Source: Cryptomeria japonica
Lineage: Eukaryota > Streptophyta > Pinopsida > Cupressales > Cupressaceae
Reading direction: 5' to 3'
Length of the DNA: 64,000 nucleotides
NCBI RefSeq assembly: GCF_030272615.1
Contig: NC_081405.1
Coordinates: 606,513,677 to 606,577,676 of the forward strand
Below, piece after piece: positions 36,194 through 49,552 of the stretch. The stretch's first letter is position 1, and every line of letters begins with the position of its first letter. The notes beneath the pieces were generated by a model, which was not told where the DNA came from, searched no databases, and saw only the letters and a program-made list of their open reading frames with translations. The translations under genes were made by a program, and so were the position numbers.

Positions 36194-37840
36194 TGTAATG
36201 TCATAAATTGTACGCACTTGCTAAAGCAGTAAAATTTAACACCTAGTTTAGCACCCGCCTTGGCGCAGTTGCATTTTGCATTGCATTTCCCCTTTAGCAC
36301 TTAATTAATCAAATTAATTAGGTCTAAAGGTTCTATTTCATCATTTTCCACATCATAAAGTCAGGCCCTTTCATTAAAGCGTGCCCCTTTAATTTTATTC
36401 TTCCAATACACTACTTAATCAAAAACCCTAATTAGGCCCTATTCTGAGCTTGGGGGCTTGATTTCGGGGGTCAAAACATCTCGAAATCACCTGTAACTTC
36501 GGGATTCTCTCTAAAATCATCATATCTGACGGCCCTGAAAATTTGGTGAAAAGTTGTCGGGACCGTGGCGCCCAGAATGCACACGGTCCCGGACATTTTT
36601 CCCGAAATTTTAGGAGCGCGATCCAGTCATAAAATAAAGCTTAACCCCAAGAAATTGGCGGGATATTCAATCTCTAGGTCGGCCAAAAGTTGGAATTAAG
36701 ACCTAGGGTTCCATACATAAGAGCTCTCTTTCTTCATTTGAAGGGATCCGAATTTTGTTATCAGGAACCTCATATGCAGCGAAAGAGCAGATCTTTGAAG
36801 ACTTCAACAACTTTCAACATCCCTCTATCAAGCATTTATCAAATCCATTCATCCATTTAGGGCTTGGAAGACATTGAAGAACAATAGGAGATCACCGACT
36901 GAAGATTGGCTTGTACCTCTCCCTTGGGGGTTGGGTATGGTTTCATGTTGTTTTCATGTCTTTGCATAAGCTTCAATATATCATTTATCCATGCTTTAGA
37001 TCACTTTGCATCTTGATTTAGAGCATTTACATTATCATTTATAAGCAATTAGGGTTTACTTTCTAGGTTGCTCTAGTTTGCTTACTTGCATTTTAGATCT
37101 TGCACACACACAAGGTCTGCACACACATTACTTTTACAATACAACTTGGCTATTCGTGGAGGTGGAAATCACCGAAGTGGGGGTTTGACTAAGGCAAAAC
37201 CCTATATAGCCACCCAAACACCTTTTTCAGATATAAGTGCAGGTTTCGAGACTCGGACGACGCCGCAGGTTGCAGATCCGAAAAAAGCAGGTCGAGACAG
37301 CACCCCACACCAAATTGCAGAGCAAGATACCAAGACAGGGGTGTGGGGCACCCTGGTCCTGCCAGGATAGGGGCGTTGGGCACCCTGGTCCCTGGGACAG
37401 AGGCGCTGGGCGCCCTGGTCCTCCTGACAGACAACATTTCAGACAGTTTCTAGAGTGCAAAACAGCAGTTTCAGGTGCAGAATCAGGACAGTGGCGCCCG
37501 CGCCCCCGTCCCGAACATTTCCACTCAAATTTTGACTCCGGGTACGCATTTTCATTCTTGTCTTATCTTTGTATTTACAGCTTTCCATTGTTTAAGTTCA
37601 ATTCTGCAATCTTGTTATTAGTTCATACTTGCATTCTAGGGTTAGGAATTGAACTTGCATAATCTTACCTTTCAATTACAACAAAGGAATAGAAATCCTA
37701 ATAGGTAGCCCGTGGCTCTCTCTTTCACAAAAAGAAGTAGCCAATTGTGTGATACCTCTAGACTCTTTCATATTCCGTAATGTGTGACAAAAGGTAGGAT
37801 TAGGGCATGATAACCTAGTCTCGCTTTTTTCCCCCACACA
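36194..37840 (+). repeat. 3' LTR of the Tat-type element
   Basis: 1647 bp, begins TGTAATGTCATAAATTG. It matches 25191-26850 closely by eye, apart from the 13-bp length difference and scattered substitutions, many of them transitions at C or G. Confidence 0.95.
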
Positions 37841-38432
37841 ACAATATCTTTTCTTCACTTCTTAGCTCAGCTATCCTTCATGCTCTCTATTGCACTCTAT
37901 CATTTTTTCATGGATACCTTCTTCACTTCCTTGTTCTATCTTCTTCACCTCTTTGTTGTACCTTTCTTTGCTTTCGATTCTCTGCCAATATTATGCTCAA
38001 AACCTGAGCCCACACTTCTACATAAATCTCTTCGATCTTCTGCTCTGTGACTTGTTTTGTGTCTTTGTTGCTCACATCTAACTCACCTCTTGATTTCTCC
38101 TCTACTATACTCATCATCTAGAACACATTTCACCTGATCTTTAGCAAGAGTGCATTGGCAATCCCTCTTGGTCCTCTATTATTTTTCTCTCAGCGTTCAT
38201 TCTCAGCTATATCTTATCTTCTCCCTACCTGTTGATCGTTTAGCATGCAATCTTTTATGTGATGTTGTGCTTACTATGGTGTCGTTACGTGTGTTGAAAC
38301 TTCTTCTTTGTGCCTGGTTTTCTATCTTCTATTATGCATCCTCTGTCTTTCCTTCTCTTCTTTTCTTTTCTGCACACTTACTCCTCATACACACCCTCTT
38401 CACATTCTCAACTCGACGCTCACACCTTTTTC
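37841..38432. other. Pyrimidine-rich non-coding DNA, left copy of a diverged repeat
   Basis: Pre-insertion flank of the Tat-type element. About 38090-38330 resembles 39080-39330 (shared TTTAGCATGCAATCT and TTCTTCTTTG-type stretches). No coding signal beyond short leucine/serine-rich ORFs from the base composition. Confidence 0.4.
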
Positions 38433-38975
38433 TATTAGGAATTGCATGCAAAAAAATATCAATTGTATGAAAATAAATATTAAACACAAGAATGAAAAAC
38501 CACAAAAACAATAACACCGAAAAAACAATATTTAACGTGGTTCACCCAATCTCAGGCTACATCCACCAAACAAAAGTCCAATATTATTATCCAATAAATC
38601 ATAACTGATTACAACCAACAATCCCCTTGCAACTTAATACCGTTGCAAATTGCTACAAAATTATCTTAAAAAACCCTAACCCTTAGTATTTTTATCAAGA
38701 TTTATGTCAGTTACAAAATTAGGGTTACAACATGTCAGCCAATAGAAAAATAACGCCTAGTGCCTTTATTAAATAATAAGTCTTTTTGGTCTCGCGAGGC
38801 GCTGCCCCTCGACCCCACCCTATATCATGATAAGGAGTGCGCCAAGGGTGCTTCCCCTTGAACCCATCTTGGGGGCGCTGTCTCCAAACCCCATCGAAAA
38901 ATATGGGGGCAAACCACGCCAATAGAAATAGAGAAAATTTAACCTTTGAATCTGATTAGGCTCCATATAACAACA
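38433..38975. mobile_element. Solo LTR, about 543 bp
   Basis: Flanked by identical 5-mers TTTTC (38428-38432 and 38976-38980). Ends TATTAGG...ATAACAACA, so the first base pair of the usual TG would be mutated. Contains an AACGTGGTTCACCC block as in other LTRs here and a GC-rich block near 38800-38900 with GGCGCTG repeats. It separates the two copies of the flanking diverged repeat. Confidence 0.5.
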
Positions 38976-41900
38976 TTTTCTTCTTGCACCAGCTTCTCCT
39001 GTGCACTCCTTTGCACCTCTCTGTAACTCCTTCAGACATCACACACGCTCTTTGCTCTGTCTTTTAGCTCACTCTAAAACTTGCCTCTTACTTCTCCTTT
39101 GTTGTGCTTACTATGTTCACCACAATTCGCCTTACCTCTAGCAGGAGCGCATCTGATAATTCTTCTTGTTCCTCTACTAATCTGCTCTTTGCTTTGATTC
39201 TTAGTTGTCTCTTGTCCACCCTTCACCTCTAATCATTTAGCATGCAATCTCTTTTGCGGTGTTATGTCTGCTTAGGCATTGTGTTATGTGCACCTGCTAA
39301 AACAACTTCTCTTTGTCCCTGTAGTTTTTCCTATGTTCTATAACCTTTGTTTTTGCAGAGTTTCTTCACTTGCACTCCAACACTAACTCTATCAACTACT
39401 ACACATACCTACTAAGTTTACTTCTTGGTCAAGTACGTACCCCAAAGGTTTTCCCTCCAAAAGGGAAATTCAAAAATAATCTTTTCGAGCCACTAAATAA
39501 TTTATTCTCTTCATTTTAGACTGGTAGCAACCTTCATTAAATTTCCACTTTCTTCTTATTCACTGCAACTTTTGCAATCTGATTTTATTTTGTACACAAT
39601 CCCCATTCTAGAAATGATCGATTTGTCCTCTATTCAACATTAACTCCATTTTTTTATTTTTTGGTCAAACTGCAAATCTTCTTTCATACGTATGCTTCTT
39701 TCAAATTCAAAGACCAACCAACAAAATGGTTTTTCATTGTCCACCTAACCCTCACAACTCACTCAGAAGCATAGTGGATGGTGGAACCCATCAAGATATT
39801 CCTGTCGTGCTCTGTGAAGTGTACATGTACCTGCAACCACAATGCACTCAATAAATCATTATAAGCAATGATTAGAAAATTGAAACAATGGAAGACAAAA
39901 CCATAGCTAATCGACTTATTGCCTCCTAGTAAATGCGAGTACGAATTTTGCTCTCAGATCTTAGTATGCAAATTCCACTGACTTGACTACACTTAGATGG
40001 AGGATTTGAATGCTGAAAATGCATGATCTAGCAAGAATAGCATGATTAAGCTATATGAATGATTGATTATCCTAGCATGATTAAGCTAAGATTTAAGCTA
40101 AATTGAGCATGATAACATTGCTAAGAATGATAAACTATAAGCTAGATGCCTATAATAACAATGCAAATGATGAAATCAAATTGGGACCCTTATTGCTCCA
40201 AAATGAGGTCTATTTATAGGATTTCCCAAGGCTAGGGGTGAGTTGGCATGAATTAACAATTGAGATTGATCTGAAGATATCAATGGTTAAATTGGAGGAA
40301 GTTGGCAAAGGGGGTTGGATTAAAGGGAACACTTAGTGACAAGTGTCACAAAGGTTCTAGAAGATGTTGGATGAAAGGGGACAAGATGGTAGATAGAATG
40401 GGTTAGGTTTAGGAATGGATAGGTTTAGGAGTGGTAGAAGTTAGGAGAATTTGAATTTAGAAATTCAAATATTAGGAAAATGACTAATTAATCTCAACAA
40501 CTCATGAATGATTTGTTTTAATTAATTAGGGAATTAGAAGAAATGATTTTGGTGGAGGGAATTAATTAATTTGAATTAATTAATTAAAGGAAGGAAATGA
40601 AATGAACCTATTTAATAAATCCTTAGATTTATTAATAAGTAAATGAAAAGGGAAATTTAATCAAAATGCTTAATGAATTCAATTAAATTGGAGAGGAGAG
40701 ATTAATTAAATAATTGCTTATTTAATTAATTATCTTCAGACCATTTTTAGGTGTATACAATTCCTATTCTCACTAATGGTCCACGTGTATAAGAAATCCA
40801 TATTGAATTCATGGGAGGCGTACTAAGCTTGGTGTATGTCGCAATATGACTAACATTGCATGCTATGTGCACCGTAGGCACTACAGTTTCATGAGTGATC
40901 AAGTAGTCACTTTGTGTGGACCTGTGGAGTTGCGAAGATTGCTTACCTTCTACCCGCAGATCTGCAAATGATCTATTAGCAATGAAATTTCACCTTGTGG
41001 ATGTGTAGAGACCATGACGATAGACACGGTGTGTGCGATAACGTAGTGTGCTATTCTATGGTTGTAATTGTGTGCGACTAACATGGTGAATTATGCATAA
41101 CCACAACTGCACTTTTTCTAAGTCTTAAATATTTGTTCAATGCCTTTACCACTCTATGGCATATAACCTAACCTTCATTTGGGACATTCACCATCCTGCA
41201 TCTCTTTCCAATGGAAGTCTTTGCATCACTACCTAGTGCATCTACCCAACTATTGACATCAATGATAATCTAATGCGAACAATACGATGTCATGCAAGAC
41301 CTAGAAGGGGCAAAAAGGGAAAACATTGAAAATATGCATGACCAACATCAACAACAGTAAGACCAATTGGATAAAGAAGGAAGAAATTTTGACAACTAAT
41401 GGAATTTGTGAATCTTCGACTGGCACATATTACCTAGATGACCAATGATGCACAAATTTTTCTCCAAAGCATACAAATTCTAACATCACTTCTAGAAGTA
41501 GAAAACTAGTTGAGTTATCTACACATCCATATTCACCAATTGCAAACAATCAAGAACCAATGAGATGATTAGTTCCAAACATTGCAAGTCATCTACAAGA
41601 ACATTTTGCCACAAAGTAATTGACTTGAGGACAAATCAAGGTTTTGTTAAGGTGTTGATGTTGACCATAAAATGGGATACAAACACCAATTCAGAGATAT
41701 AAGTGTGTAACCCAAAAAATAGGGTTCTAGAAAGAATAGTTTAGAAGATAGAATAGTCTCTAGGTCTACTAAGGGTTGTGTCCTCGTCATAAAATATAAG
41801 TACAGTTAAGAGATCTATTCACCAAAATAAAAGAGAGATAAAGAAGAGTTAGAAGATATAAGATAAAAGGAGATATAAAGAATGTACTTAATATGTTGAT

Positions 41901-43362
41901 GTGTGAATACAAATACATCTAATTACTAAACCAAATATGTGTGTAATGTTTCTTTGTTAAGCATTTAGATTGGATCTAGACTTACTGTTTTTGTCACCTC
42001 AATAGGACTAAGTCTGGCATAACTACACTACAACTATAGAAATCCTTTGGGAACAAAACTCTAATATATCTCCTTCAAGTTTCTTGCTAACAACTCCAAA
42101 GTTGAGTAAGCCATTTTATGTAGGTTGTATCTTATATTCTTCAACATTTTGAGCCTCAATAGGGCTTCATAGTAGTGAGAAATGGCACTTTCCTTCAAAG
42201 TTTAGTTATTCATTTTCTTAAATGAATAACACTCTTAATATTTGATTTTTGATGAGATGAAAGTTTATTTTTGACTTTCTTGAACCTTCTAAATACTATA
42301 GTAGACTTAAATTTACTCATCAAAATCCAAAGTTCATCTACAATAATAATTAGAAAAGGAAACCCCCTAATAATATGATATAACCTCTATTTCTCAAAGG
42401 ATATGAATTAACTCAAGTCATGACAAAAGGACTTTGGAACCATGTAAGATTTAATTGAAATATAAATATAAATCTAAATGACTATAAAAAAATTACAAAA
42501 ACCTACAAATCAACTAAAATCTTATATACAAATAGAAGAGATTGATATGAAAATTGGTTTGTCAATAACAAAAACATAGTCATATTACATTACCTTAAAT
42601 TTCAAAATTTGATGAAAATGAGAAAGAAAAATTAAAAAAATATTTTTAAACTTGAGAAAATAAAGAAAAAAATATAAATCATTGAAAGAAATAAATTACA
42701 AATACTCATTTATCCTATCCTATGTAAGTTAATAATTTACACAAATAAATTTAAATAATAAATACAATTAAATAATTACTCCAACATGGAGCCCTTAGTT
42801 CTCCCAAGAGAAACATAGGAAATTTGAATGAAAACACTTGTAACAACTAGTAAACTATCCACAATGAAATTTAACCTATCCACAATGAAATTTTAACCTA
42901 ACCCAAAAGCAAAATCAATGTTAGATAGAATATAAAGCTTATCCTGCATTACCAAATTTGCAGCTGTGGAAGATAATATTCATGTCATTGCACATTTAGA
43001 ACCTTGCCAAAATCAACTAAGAGCAGTCATTCTATCAATCTGATTTAAACCTCCACAAAAAATCAAGATCTTGCAAACCATCAATGGAGAAAGTTTAGCC
43101 CAACCCAAGATCAAAATGGCTGTTGGATAAAATATAAGGCTTCTCAAGCATTTCAAAATTTGTAAGTGGTGTTTAGATTCCGTGTCACCGTACAATTAAA
43201 AGACATCTTGCCAAAACCGAGTACAGTCATTCAACTTCCCAAAATTTTCTATTCAAGTTGTCCCCTGGAACTCAAACTGAAAATTTGCACAGCACTTTCC
43301 TCGATTCTGTTCGGTTCTTACAGAAAAATACCTTCTTAAGCTGGCAGCATCTAGTGAATCTA
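38976..43362. other. Non-coding DNA, no gene seen
   Basis: 39080-39330 is the right copy of the diverged repeat. A plus-strand TATA-like CTATTTATAGG sits at about 40201-40211, preceded at about 40050-40130 by repeats of AGCATGATTAAGCTA type; this may be an old LTR promoter. 40450-40740 is rich in AATTAATT. From 41300 to 43360 it is AT-rich with no repeat or ORF I can name. Confidence 0.5.
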
Positions 43363-45011
43363 TCATACAGTGAACAAAAAAGCATTACATGCAGGACACT
43401 TCTGAACTTCTCTGGGTATTAAGATATATGACAGGCATTTCCTGCAACCTTTCAGAATTACCAGGTTTCCAATGCCCTCAACAGGCTTTTTAAATCCAAA
43501 ACTGTTTAAAATGGGCATGTCAGAGCTTGTGTGACTACTATTAGTAGACACACTTGAGCCCGAATACTTGGCTTCTGTATTTTCACAACCAGAAGATATC
43601 AGAACATGTTGTATGTATTTCTCGACCTTCTTCAGAATGGGGCGAGGATCTCTGTTTGTTCTTTTGCTACAACTCCTATCAATGTAGTACAACTCCCCTG
43701 TCTGCAAAATCATGAAATTATATAATTACAATTCTATGATAATTCTCCAAAACACAAGTGGATCTATTAAAGAAAGGCATGATAATCTGTCTGATCAGTG
43801 CTACAAAATTTTCAATTTCTGTGGCACCAAGTCCAGATGGTTCTAACAACACATCCTTATAGCACCCTTTCCTAAAAGTTCAAGTGGCATTTCCAGAAAT
43901 ACTAAGCTTTTGTAATTTTCAAATGGCAGATATAAAATTATAATAGATTTACACAGTTTATAAACCTTAATTTTAAGGCCACAAGTCTGGTAAAAGTTTA
44001 TTCCCCTGTTTCTTTCTGCATAATCTACTTTCCTTCATTACCATTCACCTAAGTGGTAATTTGAATGTTAGCTAATGTACCAACTACCTATTCACCCATA
44101 TTATCAGTCCCAAGTCCTCATTTGAAGCCTGGAAAATGAAGATATTTCCTAATTTGAATGTGAGCTCTGGTATCAACTACATTTTCACTCATATTATCAG
44201 TCCCAAGTCCTAATTTGAAGCCTGAAAAATGAAGAAATTTCCTACATGCTTCTCCACCATAACCCTACCACTAAAATTGTAAAGAATATTATTGCTTTCT
44301 GTTAGCATTTTTCCTAGAAGCTGTAAACTTATACTATCAAATCCTAAGTTGAAGCCTAAAAAATTAGAACAGATTAAATCAATCATATTTCTTAGTTCCA
44401 GAGGTCCTACAAATCAACCGACAAGCAGCTTTTTTCAAAGGCCGCAAGTAATATTCATAGCATCAGTCCTGACTTGAAAATCACAAAGGAGAAGAACTGA
44501 GGTTGAACAGCAAAACTGCACTTGCACACAATAAAGCATTTTGTATAGAATATTGTCTGAGATGCACAAGCTTACACAATTATACCTAGCTTGGGACCGA
44601 TTTCTAAATCGATTCCTTTGACCCAGTTTACAGTATCACTACAGACCATATTAGCAGCCCTATACCACTCTGAATTCAACAAAATTAGGGTTTTCTTCGT
44701 TTAATCCTATCTTTCAAATAACAATTTGGCACCAAAGAGCCCAAATTTTAAACCCAGAGACAGACAGTTCATCTAGCTTTTACATTATCAAGGATCCAGA
44801 CCACCCACATGAAACCCAAAATAGGGCAAAGGATTATTCAATATACCTTAAGATCCAGACACTGTTCGCAATCTTTTGGCAAAGGCTCACAAGACAACTT
44901 TATTTCCCTCGCTATGCCATCTTCCATAGATTTGGCCTCATCACAAAGATAAATCTTAGCACAGTCATCATCAACTTTCTCAATTTTGGGGACCTTAAGC
45001 AATCTTGCCAT
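43363..45011 (-). CDS. WW-domain CFL1-like protein (two exons), likely host gene
   Basis: Exon 1: ATG at 45011 to 44847 (55 codons), donor GTATAT. Exon 2: acceptor TTTTGCAG, 43701 to 43363. The intron is 1145 bp, phase 0. The joined protein is 167 residues with no stop. A WW-like region spans about residues 44-75 (LPKDCEQCLDL, then TGELYYID, then DPR). The middle is Ser-rich and the C terminus carries C-x2-C-x12-C-x2-C (C141, C144, C157, C160) in GCRKCLSYILI...KCPAC. This architecture matches plant CFL1 proteins (curly flag leaf, regulators of cuticle and epidermal development) and the C terminus of GIR1-type repressors. Positions where WW domains usually have Trp hold C48 and R64. The exact splice match with an intact frame argues for a real gene or a recent duplicate. 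A possible TATA box lies about 340 bp upstream. Confidence 0.75.
44058..44244. repeat. 93-bp tandem duplication within the intron of the CFL1-like gene
   Basis: Copies begin with AATTTGAATG at 44058 and 44151. Both contain TTATCAGTCCCAAGTCCT and TTTGAAGCCTG. A third, partial copy is near 44331-44372. Confidence 0.8.
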
Positions 45012-45352
45012 GGATTAAATGGAAAGGAAATTAATTTTCCCTATGAATGGCATGCACTTCAAAAAATGATATTGTCTCCTGGTTTACCAATTGGTTACAA
45101 GCGAAATCACCTCTGGACTAGGACTTGAAGTAGGGCATCCTAACATGATCAATGCTCAACTGCTCAGATACAAAGCAACAGGCAGTGAAGATTTAACCTA
45201 GCTGTTACCCACTTTTAATCCAAACAATTCCAATTATATGGCTCACTAAATCTCCTAATAAATACAAATAACTACCAGGCTCCCAGCCTGCTAAGTATCA
45301 TATCCTGCTACCAGAACCAACTCACACGTTGTACTAAACAACTTCAAACTTG

Positions 45353-45362
45353 TATATATAAA
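45353..45362 (-). promoter_or_regulatory. Possible TATA box of the CFL1-like gene
   Basis: Minus-strand TTTATATATAC, about 340 bp upstream of the ATG at 45011. The position would leave a 5' leader of about 300 bases. Confidence 0.3.
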
Positions 45363-46739
45363 GAACTTAGTACATGAACAGAATTGCCCATAGCTTAATA
45401 AACCCGAATTTTCAAGCAAAGCTTTAATGGGTGTATCAACCTCACATTAAAACCCATGAATATGAATAAATTGACCGCTTTAATCGGTGTATAAAACTTT
45501 ATTGGGTGTATAATATCCTTCAATTTTAGCAGAAAATCTGCACATATTCAAGCACAGATATCCCAGAAGATTCTGCTTTCACCCTCAACAATGTATCAGG
45601 CACAATGACATTAATCACAATTAAAAATTTCTTACAGAAAACATTACATGGATTTGAATTCAACCAATACAAAACCAGACTTTTTCCAGTCACTTCTTAT
45701 TGCATTAAAGCGAAAAGAGGTTCACAGGGATCAAGGAGTACATATGCCCCAGCATGCAGATGTTTTGTACTTGAAATTAAATACCATTCATTTAAAATTT
45801 ACAGTCTTTGGTTTCCAACACAACAGTGATGGTTACTTGTACTTCGAAAAGAATGAATGATAGTTTTATTAGGGTTTTTAAGGTTTTTTCTTTAGTTCAT
45901 ATACCTAACACCATTAATGGGTCTGTAGATTGGTGGGAAGTTAATGTGTAATGGCTGATAAAACCATAATTGTACATTAATTAGCCTTTCAACGATCCTG
46001 GCGAGGAGTTACACTAAATGTTGCCTGGCTTCTCTTCTAATAAATTTATTCTAGGGGCTTTCTGATAGGACTACTTTAATTAAAATTAAATAATGTTATT
46101 ATGATTTAAGGCTCCAAGTTCTAAAATTTGGTCATAGATTGTTTTCTGGCCTTTATTTTGAGTTGGTGAGGTGTTATGGGGTATTTGTTCAGCATTTTTT
46201 AATGCCAATCAAAATTTATTGGGAACGTGTCCTAATAGATATATTATGATTTTTTTAATGTGTAGTAAAAATGTAATTTCTTTTTTTTTTCAATTAATGA
46301 TATCAGGGTTTAAGCTATCGTCTTTAGGTTTTAAGTTTAACGTGTCATGATCTGCACTTGTCTTTTTAGTATTGTAATTTGACGAAAAAAAATTACAAAA
46401 TCAATTCCAAAAATAGCTGATTAATATCTCGTGGATTGTGGAAACTTATTGTCTAAGCATGGATAATATTCAATTTGTTTGTTTTTTATTTAGATAAGTA
46501 GCAATACTAAGGGAGAGTAATACTTGGGTTCTGGTCCTTTACACAAGCAATCCATTGGCGGCATTAATAAAACCAGAGTTGTATCAGTACACTAATCAAA
46601 TGATATTCAATTTGTTTGATATTATTATACAAAATAATAGAATTGTTATTTGACATTAAATATTTTACTTTGTAATGTAGAAGATGTTTCTCAACAAATC
46701 ACTTCACTCCACAATGCCAAAAATTGTATGCTAATCCAG
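45363..46739. other. Non-coding DNA, no gene seen
   Basis: AT-rich with short ORFs that lack recognisable motifs. It lies between the promoter region of the CFL1-like gene and the first LINE-like coding sequence. Confidence 0.5.
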
Positions 46740-46761
46740 CTTCTTCAAAAAACTACATGTT

Positions 46762-49550
46762 GTGGGGAATCCAACTTCTTCTTTAAACCATCTTGGCCGC
46801 CCCTATGATGGCTCCTTGACAGCGTCCCATTCCTCACACTCGTCGCCCAGTTTGTGGGATTCCATTCCATTGAGCTCTCTTGTGCCAATGGAAAATTTAG
46901 TGGTGATTGGCAATAAAGAGGATCCTAAGGTTGTTCATGATCATTCTAAAAAATAGGGGTGGATAGAAGTGAGGAGGAGGAAACAGAATCCTCAACAGCA
47001 ACGTTGAGCTTCTCCAAGATAGGGATACATGTGGAGTCTTAATTGCTTCAACTTATCCACATGAGCTGAGCATTTTGCTTGTCTATGTTGTAGCGTAGGT
47101 TTATTATTGTAGGTGGCAAAAGTAATCTTTTAGATTTGGCCCAGTGTGACCCTTTTTGTTATAATGCACCCCTATTAGAGGGTTGATGCTTATTATCTTT
47201 TAATCAATTTTTGCAACTTTGGTTTCATCTTACCGATAAAAAAAATTAATTTGTATTTAGAGAACCAAAAGAGGGGTAATAATTATGACACCTTATATCC
47301 ATACAATAACACATATTAAAAAATGGCTCGCAACCTCCAAAAAAAAGCAGTTAATTAGAACAATGCCCCATGTTGAGCTCAGTAGGTCCTCAAACTGGTG
47401 TTGGATATTCATCGAATAGATTTGAGATTTTGGGTCATCATCCTCCCTCTACCCTGGGGGTAAATTCTCAAGAGAAAAATCATGGTCGTGTTGTGTTGGA
47501 TATCTCCAAGAAGGAACGACGGCCTCAAAATTTGCACTCTGGATTTGGTTATAAAGAGAAAAACATCTATGGATGGTAGGTTATTAGGGGCAAGAAAGCA
47601 CGAAGGGAAATGCTTGCTCAAGCTAGGGTTGATCAAACTGGTAATAATCATGATGGCAAGGATCAAAAACTAGTGAGAAGAAATTTGGGCAACCGAGCGT
47701 GGGTGGCTCCCATCTTCTCAATTAACCCTAGATGTGCTTCTAGAGCCAATTTGATTCCCCTAGGTGAGTAGCAAAACCCTAAGGGTGCTTCTTCCTCAAA
47801 CCCACATCTACCATATTCCCAACTCGAGAATAAAATTTGGAGAAGGTTAGGTCAAACGATCTTTGGTAGCAATCATATATCTAAGCACTAGGTTAGTCGA
47901 TCAGATCAAATTCAGGGAACCACAATTCCTTTACCACATAAAAAATTCAAGAATCAAAGGCCCGGTTATATGTTTAACCACCTAGGGAGGCAATTAAACA
48001 GGAAATATTTGTCTAGTGCATGTGTTTGGCAGAATAGAGAAAAAGAAAAAAACCCTAGACCTTTGGATGAAAGTAATTTCAATCTAGTAATCAGAGAAGA
48101 AAAATATGCCAAGGGCTTGAGGGACCATTGCAGGAAATTTGGTCATTTTGCCTATGGAGTGAGAATGGACAACCTGTTGAATCAATTGCAAGCTAGTTGA
48201 ATCAATCATATGTGGGCTAGGTAAGTATTACTATTCTCCCTAATGATTTTTTTTTATTGATTGTAATAAGGAAGCCTTAAAACATGAATTGCTAACTGCG
48301 GACTATGTCTTTTATCATAGCTACAACTTTATATTCTTTGATTGGCAGCTACATAAGTTCAAAAAGATGTCAAAATGGATAAGATTAAGAAATTTACCTA
48401 TTCAGCTTATGCATTCTCAAACAGTATTTAAAATTGGAGATGAGCTAGAGGGTTTTGTAGGCCTAGAAAAGGATTGGACTTGCACTTCAGACCTAAAAAT
48501 GCTAGTTAACGTAGATATTAATTTAACTCAATTAAAAACCATAGTGTTTGTTACAACAAGTATCAAATACTGCATTAACCCTAAATTTTATTATGGCCTT
48601 GTATCTGACAACATTGCATTTAGACTAAGCAACCCTTATGTCAATAAAAATAAGATCCTATCTGCATCGCTCATCAAGGAAAATAGTGTCAATAGTAGTT
48701 CTAATATGTGTATGAGGAGCCTCAACTCAAACGTTGATCAATCTGAGCAAGAAGTAGCCAATGATCCTCCTCGTAGACCATCGGAGATAGAAGAAGGGGT
48801 GATTGTGAGTGAAAGTATGCTAAACAAACCTCCTGTACTAGAGACCCCTGTAGAAGTAAACGCAATAATTAACAATGAGGTCTATTGAGCGACTAAGGTG
48901 AGGGAAGAGGTTGTGAAGTCACCCCTTGCTTTGGAAAACATCATCCCACTGCCAATAAGAGAAGTAGCAAGAACTTCAGAAAGAAATGACCAAAGAATGC
49001 TATAGGCTCAAGAGAAGCCGACGAATGTAGCAAATGAGGACACTACTATTGAAAGGATACCTTTAGCACTCAATATCCAAATGCCTTCAGAATAAGGAGA
49101 CAAAGATAGAGAAAGGGTTTCAATAGATAGGTTAGTTAAGGAATATATGCCCGAGGGAGGCGAGAAGGATGAGAATAACATTAATCTGGCAATGAATCAT
49201 ATATGAAATGAGGTAGTTAGAACACTTATGGATAACTTTGTGGAGGAAATAGCTGATGAGGATGAAATGGCTTTGCAAAAATTATGGAACTAGGGAATGA
49301 TGAATAAGACAAGATAGATGAAGCAAAAATAATGGTAGAACTAAACAATAAGGAAAATGAATAAGCTACTAAAATACTTGGAATTGCACAAACTGAATCA
49401 AGGAAAGAAACCCCTGACTATGCCAAGCAACAAAAGAAGAAATGGAGAAAATCCCTTTCCGAACTGCAAATTATAGATGGGTTAGCAGAAGGCCAGACTA
49501 AATTGACTTCTATGTTTCATGCAGGGAAGGGGAAGGTCCTTCCCAATGAG
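46762..49550 (+). pseudogene. LINE ORF1, decayed (DUF4283-like region)
   Basis: Open pieces at 46762-46956, 47370-47579, 47970-48200 and 48289-48888 in changing frames. The piece at 48289-48888 has WIRLRNLPIQL and, further on, a DLKMLVNVDINLTQL-type strand, as in the DUF4283 domain found in plant LINE ORF1 proteins. The earlier pieces are basic and low in hydrophobic residues, as is usual for N termini of ORF1. ORF1 proteins bind RNA. The frame is broken throughout, and 48890-49550 holds further charged coding remnants with stops. Confidence 0.55.
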
Positions 49551-49552
49551 CC

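Larger units (their letters stand above)
25191..37840 (+). mobile_element. Complete Tat-type Ty3/gypsy retrotransposon, 12.65 kb
   Basis: LTRs 25191-26850 and 36194-37840, ends TG...CA, perfect 5-bp target duplication ACAAT (25186-25190 and 37841-37845). A primer-binding-site region follows the 5' LTR and a purine tract precedes the 3' LTR. Protease, RT, RNase H, a second RNase H and integrase lie in one frame; the second RNase H and the YNLLLGRPWIH protease tail are marks of the Tat/Ogre lineage. There is no recognisable gag. A PMD-type gene lies antisense between integrase and the 3' LTR. LTR similarity is high by eye and only two stops break the polyprotein, so this is among the younger insertions in the window. 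Confidence 0.95.

Noticed and set aside
38780-38900. Possible organellar insertion (GC-rich block with GGCGCTG repeats)
   Set aside because: No recognisable organellar gene; it lies inside a solo LTR, and similar GC-rich blocks occur in the other LTRs of the window.
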